A stretch of 64,000 nt of DNA. It comes from Crambe crambe (Eukaryota; Porifera; Demospongiae; Poecilosclerida; Crambeidae). The notes beneath the pieces are model-generated. The model did not search any database. It had not been told where the DNA came from and saw only the letters and a program-made list of their open reading frames with translations. Positions 38,101-47,926 of the stretch are shown here, piece after piece (position 1 is the first letter of the stretch; every line of letters begins with the position of its first letter). The stretch spans positions 2,885,501 to 2,949,500 of the forward strand of contig OZ004583.1 in assembly GCA_963924555.1 (NCBI GenBank), read 5' to 3'. The position numbers and the translations under genes were made by a program.

Positions 38101-39849
38101 CAAGGTTACACTGGAGATGGAAGAACTTGTGATGGTAGCTAAGTTATTATACTTGCATTGATAATAGATCTAACTTTGAAGCACATAGATATTGATGAGT
38201 GCATGGCTGATAATTGTGATCCCAACGCTAACTGTACCAACACTCATGGGAGCTTTACGTGTACTTGTAAAGAAGGATACACTGGAGATGGAGAGACTTG
38301 TAATGGTGAGTTTTTTATTGCACTGATAATAGATCTAACTTTGAAATACATATAGATATCAATGAATGCATGGCTGATAATTGTGATTCGAATGCTAACT
38401 GTACCAACACTCCTGGGAGCTTCACCTGTACCTGTAACCAAGGATACACTGGAGATGGAAGAACTTGCGATGGTGAGTTATTATTATCGCATTGATAATA
38501 GATCTAACTTTGAACCACATAGATATCGATAAATGCATGGCTGATAATTGTGATCCCAATGCTAACTGTACCAACACTCCTGGGAGCTTCACCTGTACTT
38601 GTAAAGAAGGATATACTGGAGATGGAGAGACTTGTAATGGTGAGTTATTTTACTTGCATTGATGATAAACATTGAATCATGAAAAATTATAGATATTAAT
38701 GAGTGTGTGGCTAGCATGGACAATGATTGTAATTCCAATGCTAACTGTATGAACACTCCTGGGGACTACTCCTGTACTTGTAACCAAGGATACACTGGAA
38801 ATGGAAGAACTTGTGATGGTGAGTTATTGTTATTGCATTGATAATAGATCTAACTTTGAAGCACATAGATATTGATGAGTGCATAGCTGATAATTGTGAT
38901 CCCAACGCTAACTGTACCAACACTCCTGGGAGCTTCACCTGTACCTGTAACCTAGGATACACTGGAAATGGAAGAACTTGTAATGGTGAGTAATTTTACT
39001 TGCATGCATTGATAATAAACATTGAAACATGAATATAGATATAGATGAGTGTGTGGCTAGCATGGACAATGATTGTGATACTGATGCTAACTGCATCAAC
39101 ACTCCTGGAAACTACTCCTGTACTTGTAACAAAGGATACACTGGAGATGGAATGACATGTGATGGTGAATTATTACACTTATATTGATATGGGAAAAAAA
39201 CAAAAAACTTTGATTAACGTGAATGTAGATATTGATGAGTGTATGGCTAGCATGGATCTCTGTCATCCCAATGCTAACTGTACCAACACTCCTGGGAGCT
39301 ACACCTGTGCCTGTAATGAAGGATACAGTGGAGATGGAACAACTTGTGAAGGTTATTCTATGACATGACATTTACGTAGCTAGAAATTGGCCATCGCTAG
39401 GTAAACCATTTCATTCAAACATGGAGGAAAATAATTCTCCCCAAGACTGACTATCTCAACATCCCCAAGGCTATAGATATCATAATGACTATCTTGTCAG
39501 CCCCAAGGCTATAGACATCATAATTATAATGACTATCTTGTCAGCCCCAAGGCTATATAAACATCATAATTATGATGACTATCTTGTCAGCCCCAAGGGA
39601 GAACTAACTGTAACATAATGAAAAAGTGGATGACTCTAAATCTCATCATAATATTAATGACTAAAAACCTCATTGTACATTGCCTATTTAGAATTATCTG
39701 CAGGACTTAGTACAGCAGCGAAGGCTTGTATTGCAACTGGGATTGGAGCTGTCTTCATACTTCTGTTAATAGGAGCTGTACTCGGTTATGCTCAGATTAT
39801 ATACTTCATAAGGGTCCAAAAAACTGATGAAAATGCATCTCTTTTATAA
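26169..39849 (+). CDS. Gene C: EGF/Ig-module single-pass receptor-like protein, paralogue of B
   Basis: Modelled as 31 exons and 1491 aa. Exons 1-9: 26169-26300, 27700-27956, 28164-28342, 28460-28569, 29023-29288, 29968-30129, 30698-30741, 30853-30941, 31217-31409. EGF: 31934-32056, 35123-35245, 36107-36229, 36288-36413, 36464-36586, 37006-37131, 37182-37298, 37349-37465, 37516-37632, 37683-37799, 37849-37965, 38018-38134, 38189-38305, 38356-38472, 38523-38639, 38693-38818, 38869-38985, 39039-39164, 39229-39351. Ig: 32829-33125, 34349-34648. Membrane exon: 39692-39849. The signal peptide is followed by [12 protein letters not shown]. Exons 8 and 9, encoding about 94 residues with [17 protein letters not shown], have no counterpart found in B or D. 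The module at 38523 has D-I-D-K-C instead of D-I-D-E-C, which should weaken calcium binding. The tail ends DENASLL. Donors at 26301 and 37800 are weak (GTTATT, GTTAGT). Confidence 0.85.
27124..27621. repeat. Tandem duplicated intron segment in gene C intron 1
   Basis: Copies at about 27124-27311 and 27380-27621 share CATGCTA, GTCTTCTGC, GGGGTATCCTG and a long C/T-rich run (CCCCTCCCC type) ending TATATCCCAT. The pyrimidine runs are strongly strand-asymmetric. Confidence 0.75.
31598..31780. repeat. (GTAT)n microsatellite, about 180 bp
   Basis: Nearly perfect tetranucleotide tract in the intron after gene C exon 9. It creates long spurious open frames on both strands. Confidence 0.95.
32093..32188 (+). 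pseudogene. Dead EGF exon in gene C
   Basis: The sequence encodes [16 protein letters not shown] and CACNQGY, but the start of the module (the D-x-D-E-C segment) is absent and no in-phase acceptor is available. The end runs into GATTGA, a stop, instead of the final Cys and a donor. It lies 36 bp after a good EGF exon (31934-32056), so it is a decayed module. Confidence 0.8.
32237..32747. mobile_element. TIR element related to 24163-25022
   Basis: Terminal inverted repeats CAGGTACATAGCC and GGCTACGTGCCTG; about 511 bp. Inserted in or beside the (GTT)n tract before the Ig exon 32829-33125, so the target duplication cannot be resolved. Confidence 0.65.
33221..34258. mobile_element. Foldback element copy 2 in gene C, with an insertion
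   Basis: Colinear with 8732-9670 (shared GCGGTAGCTCTCTCTATG, GAATGATTATCCAGCCTACT). It is interrupted at about 33742-33909 by a segment whose ends GGCCGTAGGAAGCA and TGCTTCCTATGGTC are inverted repeats. It ends just before the Ig exon 34349-34648. Confidence 0.65.
35288..36098. mobile_element. Foldback element copy 3 with a near-perfect 122-bp hairpin
   Basis: Begins with the palindrome AGAGAGTGC-GGTA-GCACTCTCT. Its right half is an inverted repeat with arms at about 35810-35931 and 35976-36098, only a handful of mismatches, and a loop of about 44 bp. The right arm ends about 8 bp before the acceptor of the EGF exon at 36107. Confidence 0.8.
36638..36648 (+). pseudogene. Truncated EGF exon stub
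   Basis: After an intact acceptor (AATATAG) only ATATTGATGA of an EGF exon remains, then MITE sequence begins. The preceding intron matches the intron before a complete homologous exon at 10830, so a module was lost here. Confidence 0.75.
36649..36947. mobile_element. CAGCGAGC-type MITE, copy 4 (truncated)
   Basis: Reverse orientation like copy 3. It begins inside the element at TCTGCACTCCAAAATGCC and ends CTCGCTCGCTCGCTG. Similarity with flanks of other copies may extend to about 36974. It replaces the body of an EGF exon. Confidence 0.7.
37140..38650 (+). repeat. 167-bp tandem array of EGF exon plus intron (nine units) in gene C
   Basis: Exon starts at 37182, 37349, 37516, 37683, 37849, 38018, 38189, 38356 and 38523 give periods of 166-171 bp. 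Each unit holds a 117-nt EGF exon encoding a module with [11 protein letters not shown] and an intron of about 50 bp with GATAATAGATCTAACTTTG. One unit has I for M, one has K for E. A tenth related unit is at 38869-38985, after an unrelated module. Confidence 0.93.
39440..39600. repeat. Minisatellite near the gene C membrane exon
   Basis: About four imperfect units of 40-56 bp sharing GACTATCTTGTCAGCCCCAA, in the intron before the membrane exon. Confidence 0.8.
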
Positions 39850-39984
39850 CTAGCTAGTATTTCACAAGCTATCAACTTGAGACTATTATTGACTTTTATA
39901 ATTATAGATATATAATTATAGATAGTGGCGATATCTATATTCTTAGCAGCAATAGATAACCTTACAGTCCTCCCTCCCTCCCTC

Positions 39985-40050
<66 letters not shown>

Positions 40051-41280
40051 TAAGTATAAGTCAAGCTACAACCAGATAACTACACTACATACCACAAACT
40101 TATACATTATGCATAAAAATTAAATAACATGTACAGTAGAGCACATGGTGAAAAAAAGAAAAAGACTGACATGACATGTGTAGTATAACAACTACTATTC
40201 ACAGACTCACATTTAGATAGAGAAAGTATAGGCAACTAAAATCAATAGGCAAACCCATAATCAAACCTAAGAATCAGCCAATGTGGTAGCTAGCTTACAC
40301 ACCAGAAGCCAACAGATACAAGTATAAGTCACGTGATGTCACTTAGAAGTCACAAGACAGGCAATCAAGAGGCGTATCCTACAACAACACAGTCCGGACT
40401 CCTGTGGGAGTGGTCCCACCCTTTTCATAGCTAGCCACCTGCATATAGCTAGCTAGCTAGCTAGCTACACCTCTAAAACCCTCAATACTATAGAGTGCAA
40501 AACCTATCCCCTTACACTATACTAACTAAGTGATCAGTAGTCTCTGGTCATGAATCGGGAGAGGGGATCACCAAAGGAGGAATTCATTTCAAGGGGGGCA
40601 CGTACGTTGTACCCATGTGGTTCATTAATACTGACCTATACAGTGCAGGTCAATTAACTCTCGATCTTGGCATCACCCTTTTTCCTACACTCTGACCTAT
40701 TTACCTTCCCTATTAACTTCCATCTATATTTGCATGTCAGCTAATAGCTTCCTTTTGTGGCCACAGCAGGACGTTGATTGATGCTGATAATAATGATAAT
40801 GATCATGATAATAATTGTGCACACACCACACACTGCCTACAAAATTACAGTTCAAGCTTCAATACTCTTACAAAATATAACCTCCAAAAGATGATGACCT
40901 CTCTACGAAGGAACGGGTCACAATTGTATCCATTACATTCATGAGTTTTGCATGTCAAAGCAACTTATGGATACACTTTTCATGAGTTTTGCATGTCAAG
41001 GCAACTTATGAATACACTTTTTTGGCCAACCTAACACTACAAGGTGGCAAAAGAGGGTTGCATTTCAATAGGAAAGCCAAACATAACAGCAGCTGCTGTT
41101 ACCAAACAGTATAGGATGTAATCAATTCAAACTTTTTGAGAGAGAGAGAGAGAATTATGATATCAATAGTGATCAAGCTAAACAAATATATATTAACTAG
41201 CTAAGCAAAGATAACAGTGGCTAATATATAAACTATTAGATACAGCAGCATAGCTACATAATACATAGCTAATTACTCAA
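39850..41280. other. Intergenic region between convergent genes C and D
   Basis: No gene seen. Contains (CCCT)n/(AC)n microsatellite at about 39966-40048 and a (GA)n stretch at about 41138-41152. The segment CATGAGTTTTGCATGTCAA is repeated at about 40943 and 40982. Confidence 0.6.
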
Positions 41281-44200
41281 TCAGTAAATGGTTACAGATG
41301 GATCGTGGTCAGCTGATGGTTTCTGGTCCACACATTTTTCTTCATCAGCATACTTTTGAACTGGTTCCTTGGTGATGTACTCCTTGTGCCTTCGCCTTCT
41401 GTTAGTTACACATACAATGCAGACTATTATCAAACAGCAACAAATGAGTACAAGGAAGATGAACGCAATTACTCCCAATGCAATGCCGGTCTTTTGTCCA
41501 GGTGTGAGTCCTCTTCTTGGTATTCCTATTATAAACAGAAATCATTATGTATGGCATGTGATAGGACTTTTTAATAAAGTATTTACGATCTGTATTGCTC
41601 TTTAATGGATGTCATAATTATTCCAAATTATTATTGACTATAATATACAGCTATTTTTATAGTAAAAATCCACAGAAAATCTCTATAACAATTGTACTTA
41701 TTCATGTACTTACTTCTGCACATACTGACACCATCTCCACTGTATCCTTGAGGACAGAAACAGAGGTAACTCCCATTTGAGTTGGTACATATAGCAGTGG
41801 GTAAACACCTGGCAGTGCCCAAGGCACATTCATCAATATCTATTGCAATGATACAATAAAGTTGCACCATGAAATTAATTAGCTGTAGTTAGTGCAAAAA
41901 ATTGACCTGCATGTTAACCATGTAATTTTCTTTTATTTTTAATTTTTTAAAATCTTGATACGTATTTTGTGCAACGAAAATTTCCCATCCAAACAAAGCT
42001 GGCAAGAATTCAGCTAGTTCTCACTAAGATGAAGAGTGTCCCTACTGGAAGGCACAGGGTTGGATTAATAATAACACATCTAGCTATGGGAGTCACAAAG
42101 TGTCCTTTCTATGTATAGACATCGAGATATTGTCCTTTAATTGAGGGGCATACTGTAAGTTATTATAACATACCAACACAAACTGTGCCATTTCCACTGT
42201 ATCCTTGGTTGCAAGTACAGGTGAAACCTCCATAAGTGTTGGTGCATGTGGCATTAGAGTCACAGTTGTCGGTACCATCCATACATTCATTAACATCTAG
42301 GAAAAATGTATGAGGATATTAATTTCTGCATTTAATTTCTTAAGGTAGAGTAGTTGTTTTTTTTTTAAATAATATGATTCTAAAATAGTAATTCTACCTT
42401 CACAAGTCATCCCATTCCAAATAAAGCCTTGCTGGTTACAGGTACAAAAGAAACTCCCAGGAGAGTTAACACATGTGGCATTGACACCACAGTTGTCAAT
42501 ACCACCTTCACACTCGTCAGTATCTGGAAAGCAATTGATGACATTTACTGTTATTGATAATCATGTAACAGTGTCCATTATAATTATGGAGGTTCTATAT
42601 ACTGATTATAATGAATGTGTCTTAGCTTATTGCTACAATTAAAGGTCAGGGGTTCCACAAGAGGTTCCAGATTATAAATGCATGCATAGTTGTGCATACA
42701 TGTACGTACGTACCATCACAGGTAATTCCATTTCCAGTGTATCCTTCGTTACATGTACATCTGAAGCTCCCAGGAATGTTAGTACAATTTGCATTAGGGT
42801 CACAGTTGTCAGCACCAGTGCTACATTCATCCACATCTGTTGGGTATAATAAAAAGTTTCATGATGTTACACACACATAATTCAGCAGGCTATATTGGTG
42901 GATGAACTGAGCAACCATGCAAGCTTGATTTTATACAATCATATGTATTTTTTGCTATCCCACAAATATTATTGTCTATGATTATGCTCACTTAGCAAAT
43001 CATGAGCAAGAAACTTAGGTGAGGGCATGTGCATGAGCTTGCCAATGTTAACTATGTATGAAATTACGTCATGTGTTAACCTGAAACATTAAAAGTTATG
43101 CAACGCCTTTCAGTTGATTGTCTATAAAAACGATAAAGAAAGACTATAATGATCATGTTACATTTGTAGACTATAAGTATTCATAATGACAAGACTTACC
43201 CTACATCATTCTCAGCCGAGAAACAAAATATCTCTTGACCAAACTGATCTGGTGTTGGTGTCCAAGTGACATTAACAAAGTAAAGCTGATCGTCTGAAGT
43301 GCTCTGTGACACACTGGATAGTGCTAACCCAAGTGGTGATTCTGTTAGGAAGGTTCTAATGCTGCATTGGAATAACAAGAATTATTTCATAACAGCTCTG
43401 CAGCTGCAATAGCTATGCAGCTGGACTAGCTACATAGGTGGGTCTACTGTACTACTGTACTATACGAGCTGGATCATACTACAATTAAGGTGGGTCATAT
43501 GCTGGGTCATACCAACAAGCTGGGGCATACGTACAAGCTGAGTCATAATACGTACACACCTGTGGCTTTGGCTTTGAGAAGATGCTATAAGACTTGCTAT
43601 GTATTGTACTCCAGGTGATACTTGTACGATAGAGTGGTCAGCAGGTGTTACCCCAACAAGTATTGGTCGTGAGTCACATTGTGTTGATATACTGACGACT
43701 TCAATCAGGAATTGAACAGGTACACTGCTGAGTGGTGTCTGACTGGATGGAGAGATGAAATCTTCAACTTGTATTGCGACACCAAATCTTCCCGTTGCTG
43801 TACCATTGTATGATAAGATGCAAGTATTCTATAAGGATAAAGATTAGTTGAAATACTGGAATTTCCATCTTTCATATTTACTTGATCGAGTTCTGAGTTT
43901 GGAAATGCATTGCAAATAGAGCCACACTCCCCCATCGTAGAATCAGCCATGCGGCAGCGTACTTCATCCCCATCAGCATCTTGCACTATTACCAATCAAT
44001 AAAATTAAAATTAATTAAACACAATCATAGCTACTTTTAATTGTACTAGCTACAGTAGAAATTGAGGTTTAAGAAATTAATTCTACCCCACGAAAAGTGT
44101 GTACTATGTATACAGTATAAGCTGTAGTAGATTATACATGAAGAGTCACAATCATTTTCATACATACCTGGTATTCTTATGACATCACCACAACCCTGCT

Positions 44201-45174
44201 GCAACTTGAAAACAGGCCTGACTAGTGCTATCGGTGAAGTGTTTATTCTACCATCAGGTCTTCGAGTGAGATTTCCTCTCACTCTTAAATCCCATCCTTC
44301 GTTTCCTCCTCGTTCTAGGGGGACCCAATTGCCACCACAGAATCTATACACATGATATACATAACAGGCTAAGTTTAACCCAGAATGCACAAGTTAAATT
44401 TATTTCGAAGTTATTTATTATGTTTTCCAATCCCATTTTTAAGCTATTAATGTGAGTATGAAATATCATGGATGTAATGAGGATTATATGCTTCTCACTA
44501 CAACTGGCAAACTTCATCATGACAAAGAAGTGATGCATGGGAGAAGGATTGAAAGAGTTAACATGCAAGTTTCCTATCCCATGTACGTAGTCTATAGTGC
44601 ATATATCTATGGCACTAGAGATAGAGCTATGGTTAGTTAATGATGATCTTACTGTGCCTCAAAATTGCCTCTTGTAGGAAAAGTCCATGGGATCACACCT
44701 CGCCCTACCACCGACTCACTATCTCTATCACTGCAATTGAAATTTAAGTTTCCCAGCTGTGGTGCACTGCAGTCATTAGTGGTAACAGGTGGTTGTCCAC
44801 ATCCACTGCGACACCTAAGCACATCTGAACTGGTCGCCAAAAAAAATGTCGAAAGACTTGGATCACAGGTCAAATATGATGGTAATTGATTTCGATTATA
44901 ATTAATTCTCCAGGCAATGCGGTACACAAATTCAACCTGCATAAATAAGTGAATAACTATTAAGCTAATTGCAGTATAATGCCAGCAGGTTATTAAATTA
45001 TAGCTAGCTAGCTAGCTATACTATAAATGTTAGCTAGCTACTAGCTTTTACCCGTCCATCAAAATTGTCTCGATCAACAGGTCGCCACTGTATAATGGCT
45101 CCTCTGAAATGAGTGGCATTCGTAAGATGAATGGCGACCAGAAAACAAACTAGGACTTGCAGGTGGCAACTCAT
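41281..45174 (-). CDS. Gene D: EGF-module single-pass receptor-like protein, inverted paralogue
   Basis: Exons in transcript order: 45174-45052, 44936-44653, 44343-44168, 43985-43882, 43828-43560, 43361-43200, then a short exon not identified, then EGF exons 42836-42714, 42523-42398, 42296-42174, 41839-41714, and the membrane exon 41525-41281. The signal peptide is followed by [12 protein letters not shown]. Exons 2-6 match the N-terminal region of B and C in phase and nearly in length. No Ig module is seen. Exon 6 ends phase 2 and the EGF exon needs phase 1, so a short exon like B 5527-5567 must exist or the gene is damaged. The second EGF is odd ([10 protein letters not shown]). The membrane helix ([20 protein letters not shown]) is followed by RRRR and a tail of about 40 residues with EYITKE and KYADEE, unlike B and C. 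Expected at the plasma membrane. Confidence 0.8.
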
Positions 45175-45260
45175 TTTGTCCGATCTTTCAGTAAGTTTTT
45201 TTTTAACTGGCAGTAGCTAGTGACCACGAAGTTTGACTAGTAAAAGCTCGCAGGGAAGGG

Positions 45261-45300
45261 TCTTTATATAGGGCGACCCCCATCAATGTTGCGCATGCGC
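45261..45300 (-). promoter_or_regulatory. Gene D core promoter: TATA box and NRF1-like palindrome
   Basis: On the minus strand TATATAAAGA lies at 45270-45261, about 90 bp before the gene D ATG. GCGCATGCGC (45291-45300), an exact NRF1-type palindrome, lies just upstream. The region is shared with the plus-strand frame at 45394. Confidence 0.55.
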
Positions 45301-45393
45301 ATTGGTACGTAGTCTCAATTAGTACGGGTCTTCTTCATCCAACGTGCATCCACAAATGAAGAGTCCCTCGGTCATCTATTTCTCACTCATCTC

Positions 45394-45888
45394 ATGGGAG
45401 ACACACCCAGTGAAGTTCCACTTCAGATCGTAGAGGGGTCCCAGTTCCTTGAATCTCGTCTGGGTTTAGATGGTTTGGTGAAGAAGACCCTAGGGATGAT
45501 GTGTTCTACAGCTGAGCTGAAGAGTGAAGTGACTAATAGAGACATGGAACTGCTACTATCATCCTGTCAAGAGCACACGAGTACCAGAATAGCAGCTGCG
45601 GTTGCTAAGGAGTCTAGCTGGATAAAACTCTGGGATGCAGCCCTGGATAGAGGCACAGCTGGCACCACTGCCTTACAGAACCTGTATAGGGAGCTGACCA
45701 GGCCCTCATATGGTTCCAGCCCTTGCCCTCGATGTGATGTGTCAGATTTGGAGGGCAATTCGTACTTTGAACACTATATCACAACTCACTCCTCCCTCAT
45801 GAATGTGGACAGGATCCTCTCTGCTCTGTCATCATCAGAACCTGACTTATCACTTGTTATAAATCATTTTTATGTTACACCTGAGTAG
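45394..45888 (+). CDS. Uncharacterised 164-aa single-exon frame, possibly the 3' end of a LINE
   Basis: Intact frame with coding-like composition. The C-terminal part has SPCPRCDVSD followed by YFEHYITTHSS, a C-x2-C-x(n)-H-x4-H arrangement resembling the degenerate CCHC knuckle at the end of non-LTR reverse transcriptase proteins. Downstream, TATGCCCTTTGGGCTTTAC is followed by a (GATT)n tail at about 45960-45983, typical of LINE 3' ends. A 5'-truncated LINE copy explains both observations; a small host zinc-finger gene is the alternative. I do not recognise an orthologue. Confidence 0.4.
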   Translation: MGDTPSEVPLQIVEGSQFLESRLGLDGLVKKTLGMMCSTAELKSEVTNRDMELLLSSCQEHTSTRIAAAVAKESSWIKLWDAALDRGTAGTTALQNLYRELTRPSYGSSPCPRCDVSDLEGNSYFEHYITTHSSLMNVDRILSALSSSEPDLSLVINHFYVTPE

Positions 45889-47926
45889 CCTCCCTCAGTC
45901 ACTTGACATCCTTTTTTCCCTGTTTATTTTGCATATGCCCTTTGGGCTTTACATTGCTAAGATTGATTGATTGATTGATTGATAATGGGTACCGGGTCTA
46001 GTCAGCCATTCTCTTTACTGTTACCCAATCTTCTGGCACATAGACTATAGCAACATACCAGAACAGAGCTACCAATACAGATCGAGAACTGAAGCCTATG
46101 ATTTGAAGAAGTGTGCACAATGTCTCATGCATCGTCGCTGGCCTTTGATTAATTCTGCGTACTTACTTGAGACTTTCATAAAGTAATTAGGCCAGATTAG
46201 TTGTTTCTCAGGCCCTAGCTATACATTGTACTCCCTTAACTATATCTGGTCTGAATCACCCTCCATCACTGCAGTGCGGCAGTGACAGCTAATGATGACA
46301 AAGAAAGTGTTAAAGTCATACTGTATTGTTTGTTGTGGCAATAACCATAATAATAACATTACCTAATAACTCTCAATGACCCATTGGCCAAGTATCTTAA
46401 TTCAAAGTACATTGCAAAAAGTTTTTGTTCACCACAAGTTTTATTATTATGTTCACCAAAAATATAGTGTCATTTTGACAGATTTCAAATGTAGGTTTGT
46501 TAAAATAACAATTTCGTTTTTTGCAGTGTGGCTATATTTTAAGAGGGAAAAGCCCAGTTTCTCTTGAAGTTTTCCAATAGCTAAAAATTAATGAACCAGC
46601 ATGCATTTGTAAATCAGTACTGTAGCCACTAGATAGCTCTCCTCCTCTGAATGGAGATAACGAATAAACCACTAGAAGCCAGCTAAGCTATTTCTCCAGA
46701 AATGTTATGGGTGCTCACTTCCACATCTCTTCTGACCAGCAGCGCAGCTTTCTCTTACGTACTCTAACTTCCCAAACTTCCTCCTACCTCATTTGCATGC
46801 TAGCTAATATCTTCCTAATAGCCGATATTCATGAGTTTTGCGTGTGCAACTCATGCATGTACATTGAACTTATGAACCACAGGCTATGAATATCATTGGA
46901 GATATTATTGTGCAAACACTATTAAACATTGAAATTTTATAGCTATACAAAAAATGAAACAACCAAAAAAAGACAAAAAAAATGAATTGAAATGTAGCTA
47001 TAGCTATAGATAGCTTTTCTAACTTACTACAATTAGCTAGCTACAGCTAGCTACGATGTCACTAGAAACCAGAAGACACATTCAAAAGTGCATAGCTAGC
47101 TGAAATTCATTATGGCACTAGCTAGTACTTGCTACCCCACCCCTATAGCTAATTTATAGTTACACTTCTCTGTGAAATTAAACAAGGAACTCAGTATGAG
47201 AATCATGCAGTGTGTGAACTGAGCACTAGCTAGCTACACACTTGTGTTTTTTGTTTGATGTTTTTTAGTGTAAGATGGCCACCTATGTATTAATGTTACC
47301 ACATATGTAGCTAAAGGTCTTAAAAGATTTTAAAAATGAAATCGCACCTGTTTGTAGCTAGCTATTAAGGAGGTGCACATCTGCCAATTTATGCTCTGCT
47401 CTAATTCCAAGCTTGCAATCTAATTATGCTAATTGCTGACATGAAAATAAACTGGATAAATAGTGAAAGGGAAATACTAGACTAGCTACTTTAAGATCTC
47501 AGAGATTTGTAGAAGCATAATGAAGTGATCAATCACATGATGATGCAAGTATGATGTACATAGTTGTGCCTATTATTATGCCATAATGAGCTTGCCTATT
47601 AAGCTAGCAAGCATTAAAAAGAAGTGCCAGCAGAATGTGCAAGCCTGGAGCTAGCTAGATCATTAATGGGTATGCGCACTATATCGAGTCATAACTGGTG
47701 TAGCCGACCCTTTACCATAATTATTCTCTAAGGAAATATGGTCATAGATATACTATGGTAAAGGATCGAGCATCTAGTCTCATCGCCATGCTACGCATGC
47801 GCGCGCGCATCAGGTAGATATGATGGGAGGGGCTACTTTTTGTCCGAAACGGAAGTAGCTAACTAGCTAGCCCTGAGCCCTGACACGAGAACGCTGATTC
47901 AGCGAAATAAGGATTTTGAAGTCAAG
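45889..47926. other. Intergenic region, no gene seen
   Basis: AT-rich. Contains the (GATT)n tract at about 45960-45983 and an inverted repeat of 15-bp arms with one mismatch (CCCTTTACCATA at about 47706 and TATGGTAAAGG at 47754). ACGCATGCGCGCGCGCAT at 47793-47810 lies about 120 bp before the next start and may be a promoter element. Confidence 0.5.

Noticed and set aside
37140-38650. Regular 167-bp spacing that could be mistaken for a CRISPR-like or satellite array
   Set aside because: Each unit is an EGF exon plus short intron with AG/GT boundaries and intact codons.
20653-39371. Many antisense open frames of 60-100 codons across the EGF exons (with repeated [20 protein letters not shown])
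   Set aside because: They are the reverse complement of repeated EGF exons; they recur only because the exons recur and have no starts, splice sites or family support.
43196-43995. Separate small minus-strand genes at 43196-43378 and 43705-43995
   Set aside because: They are exons 4-6 of gene D, colinear and in phase with exons of B and C.
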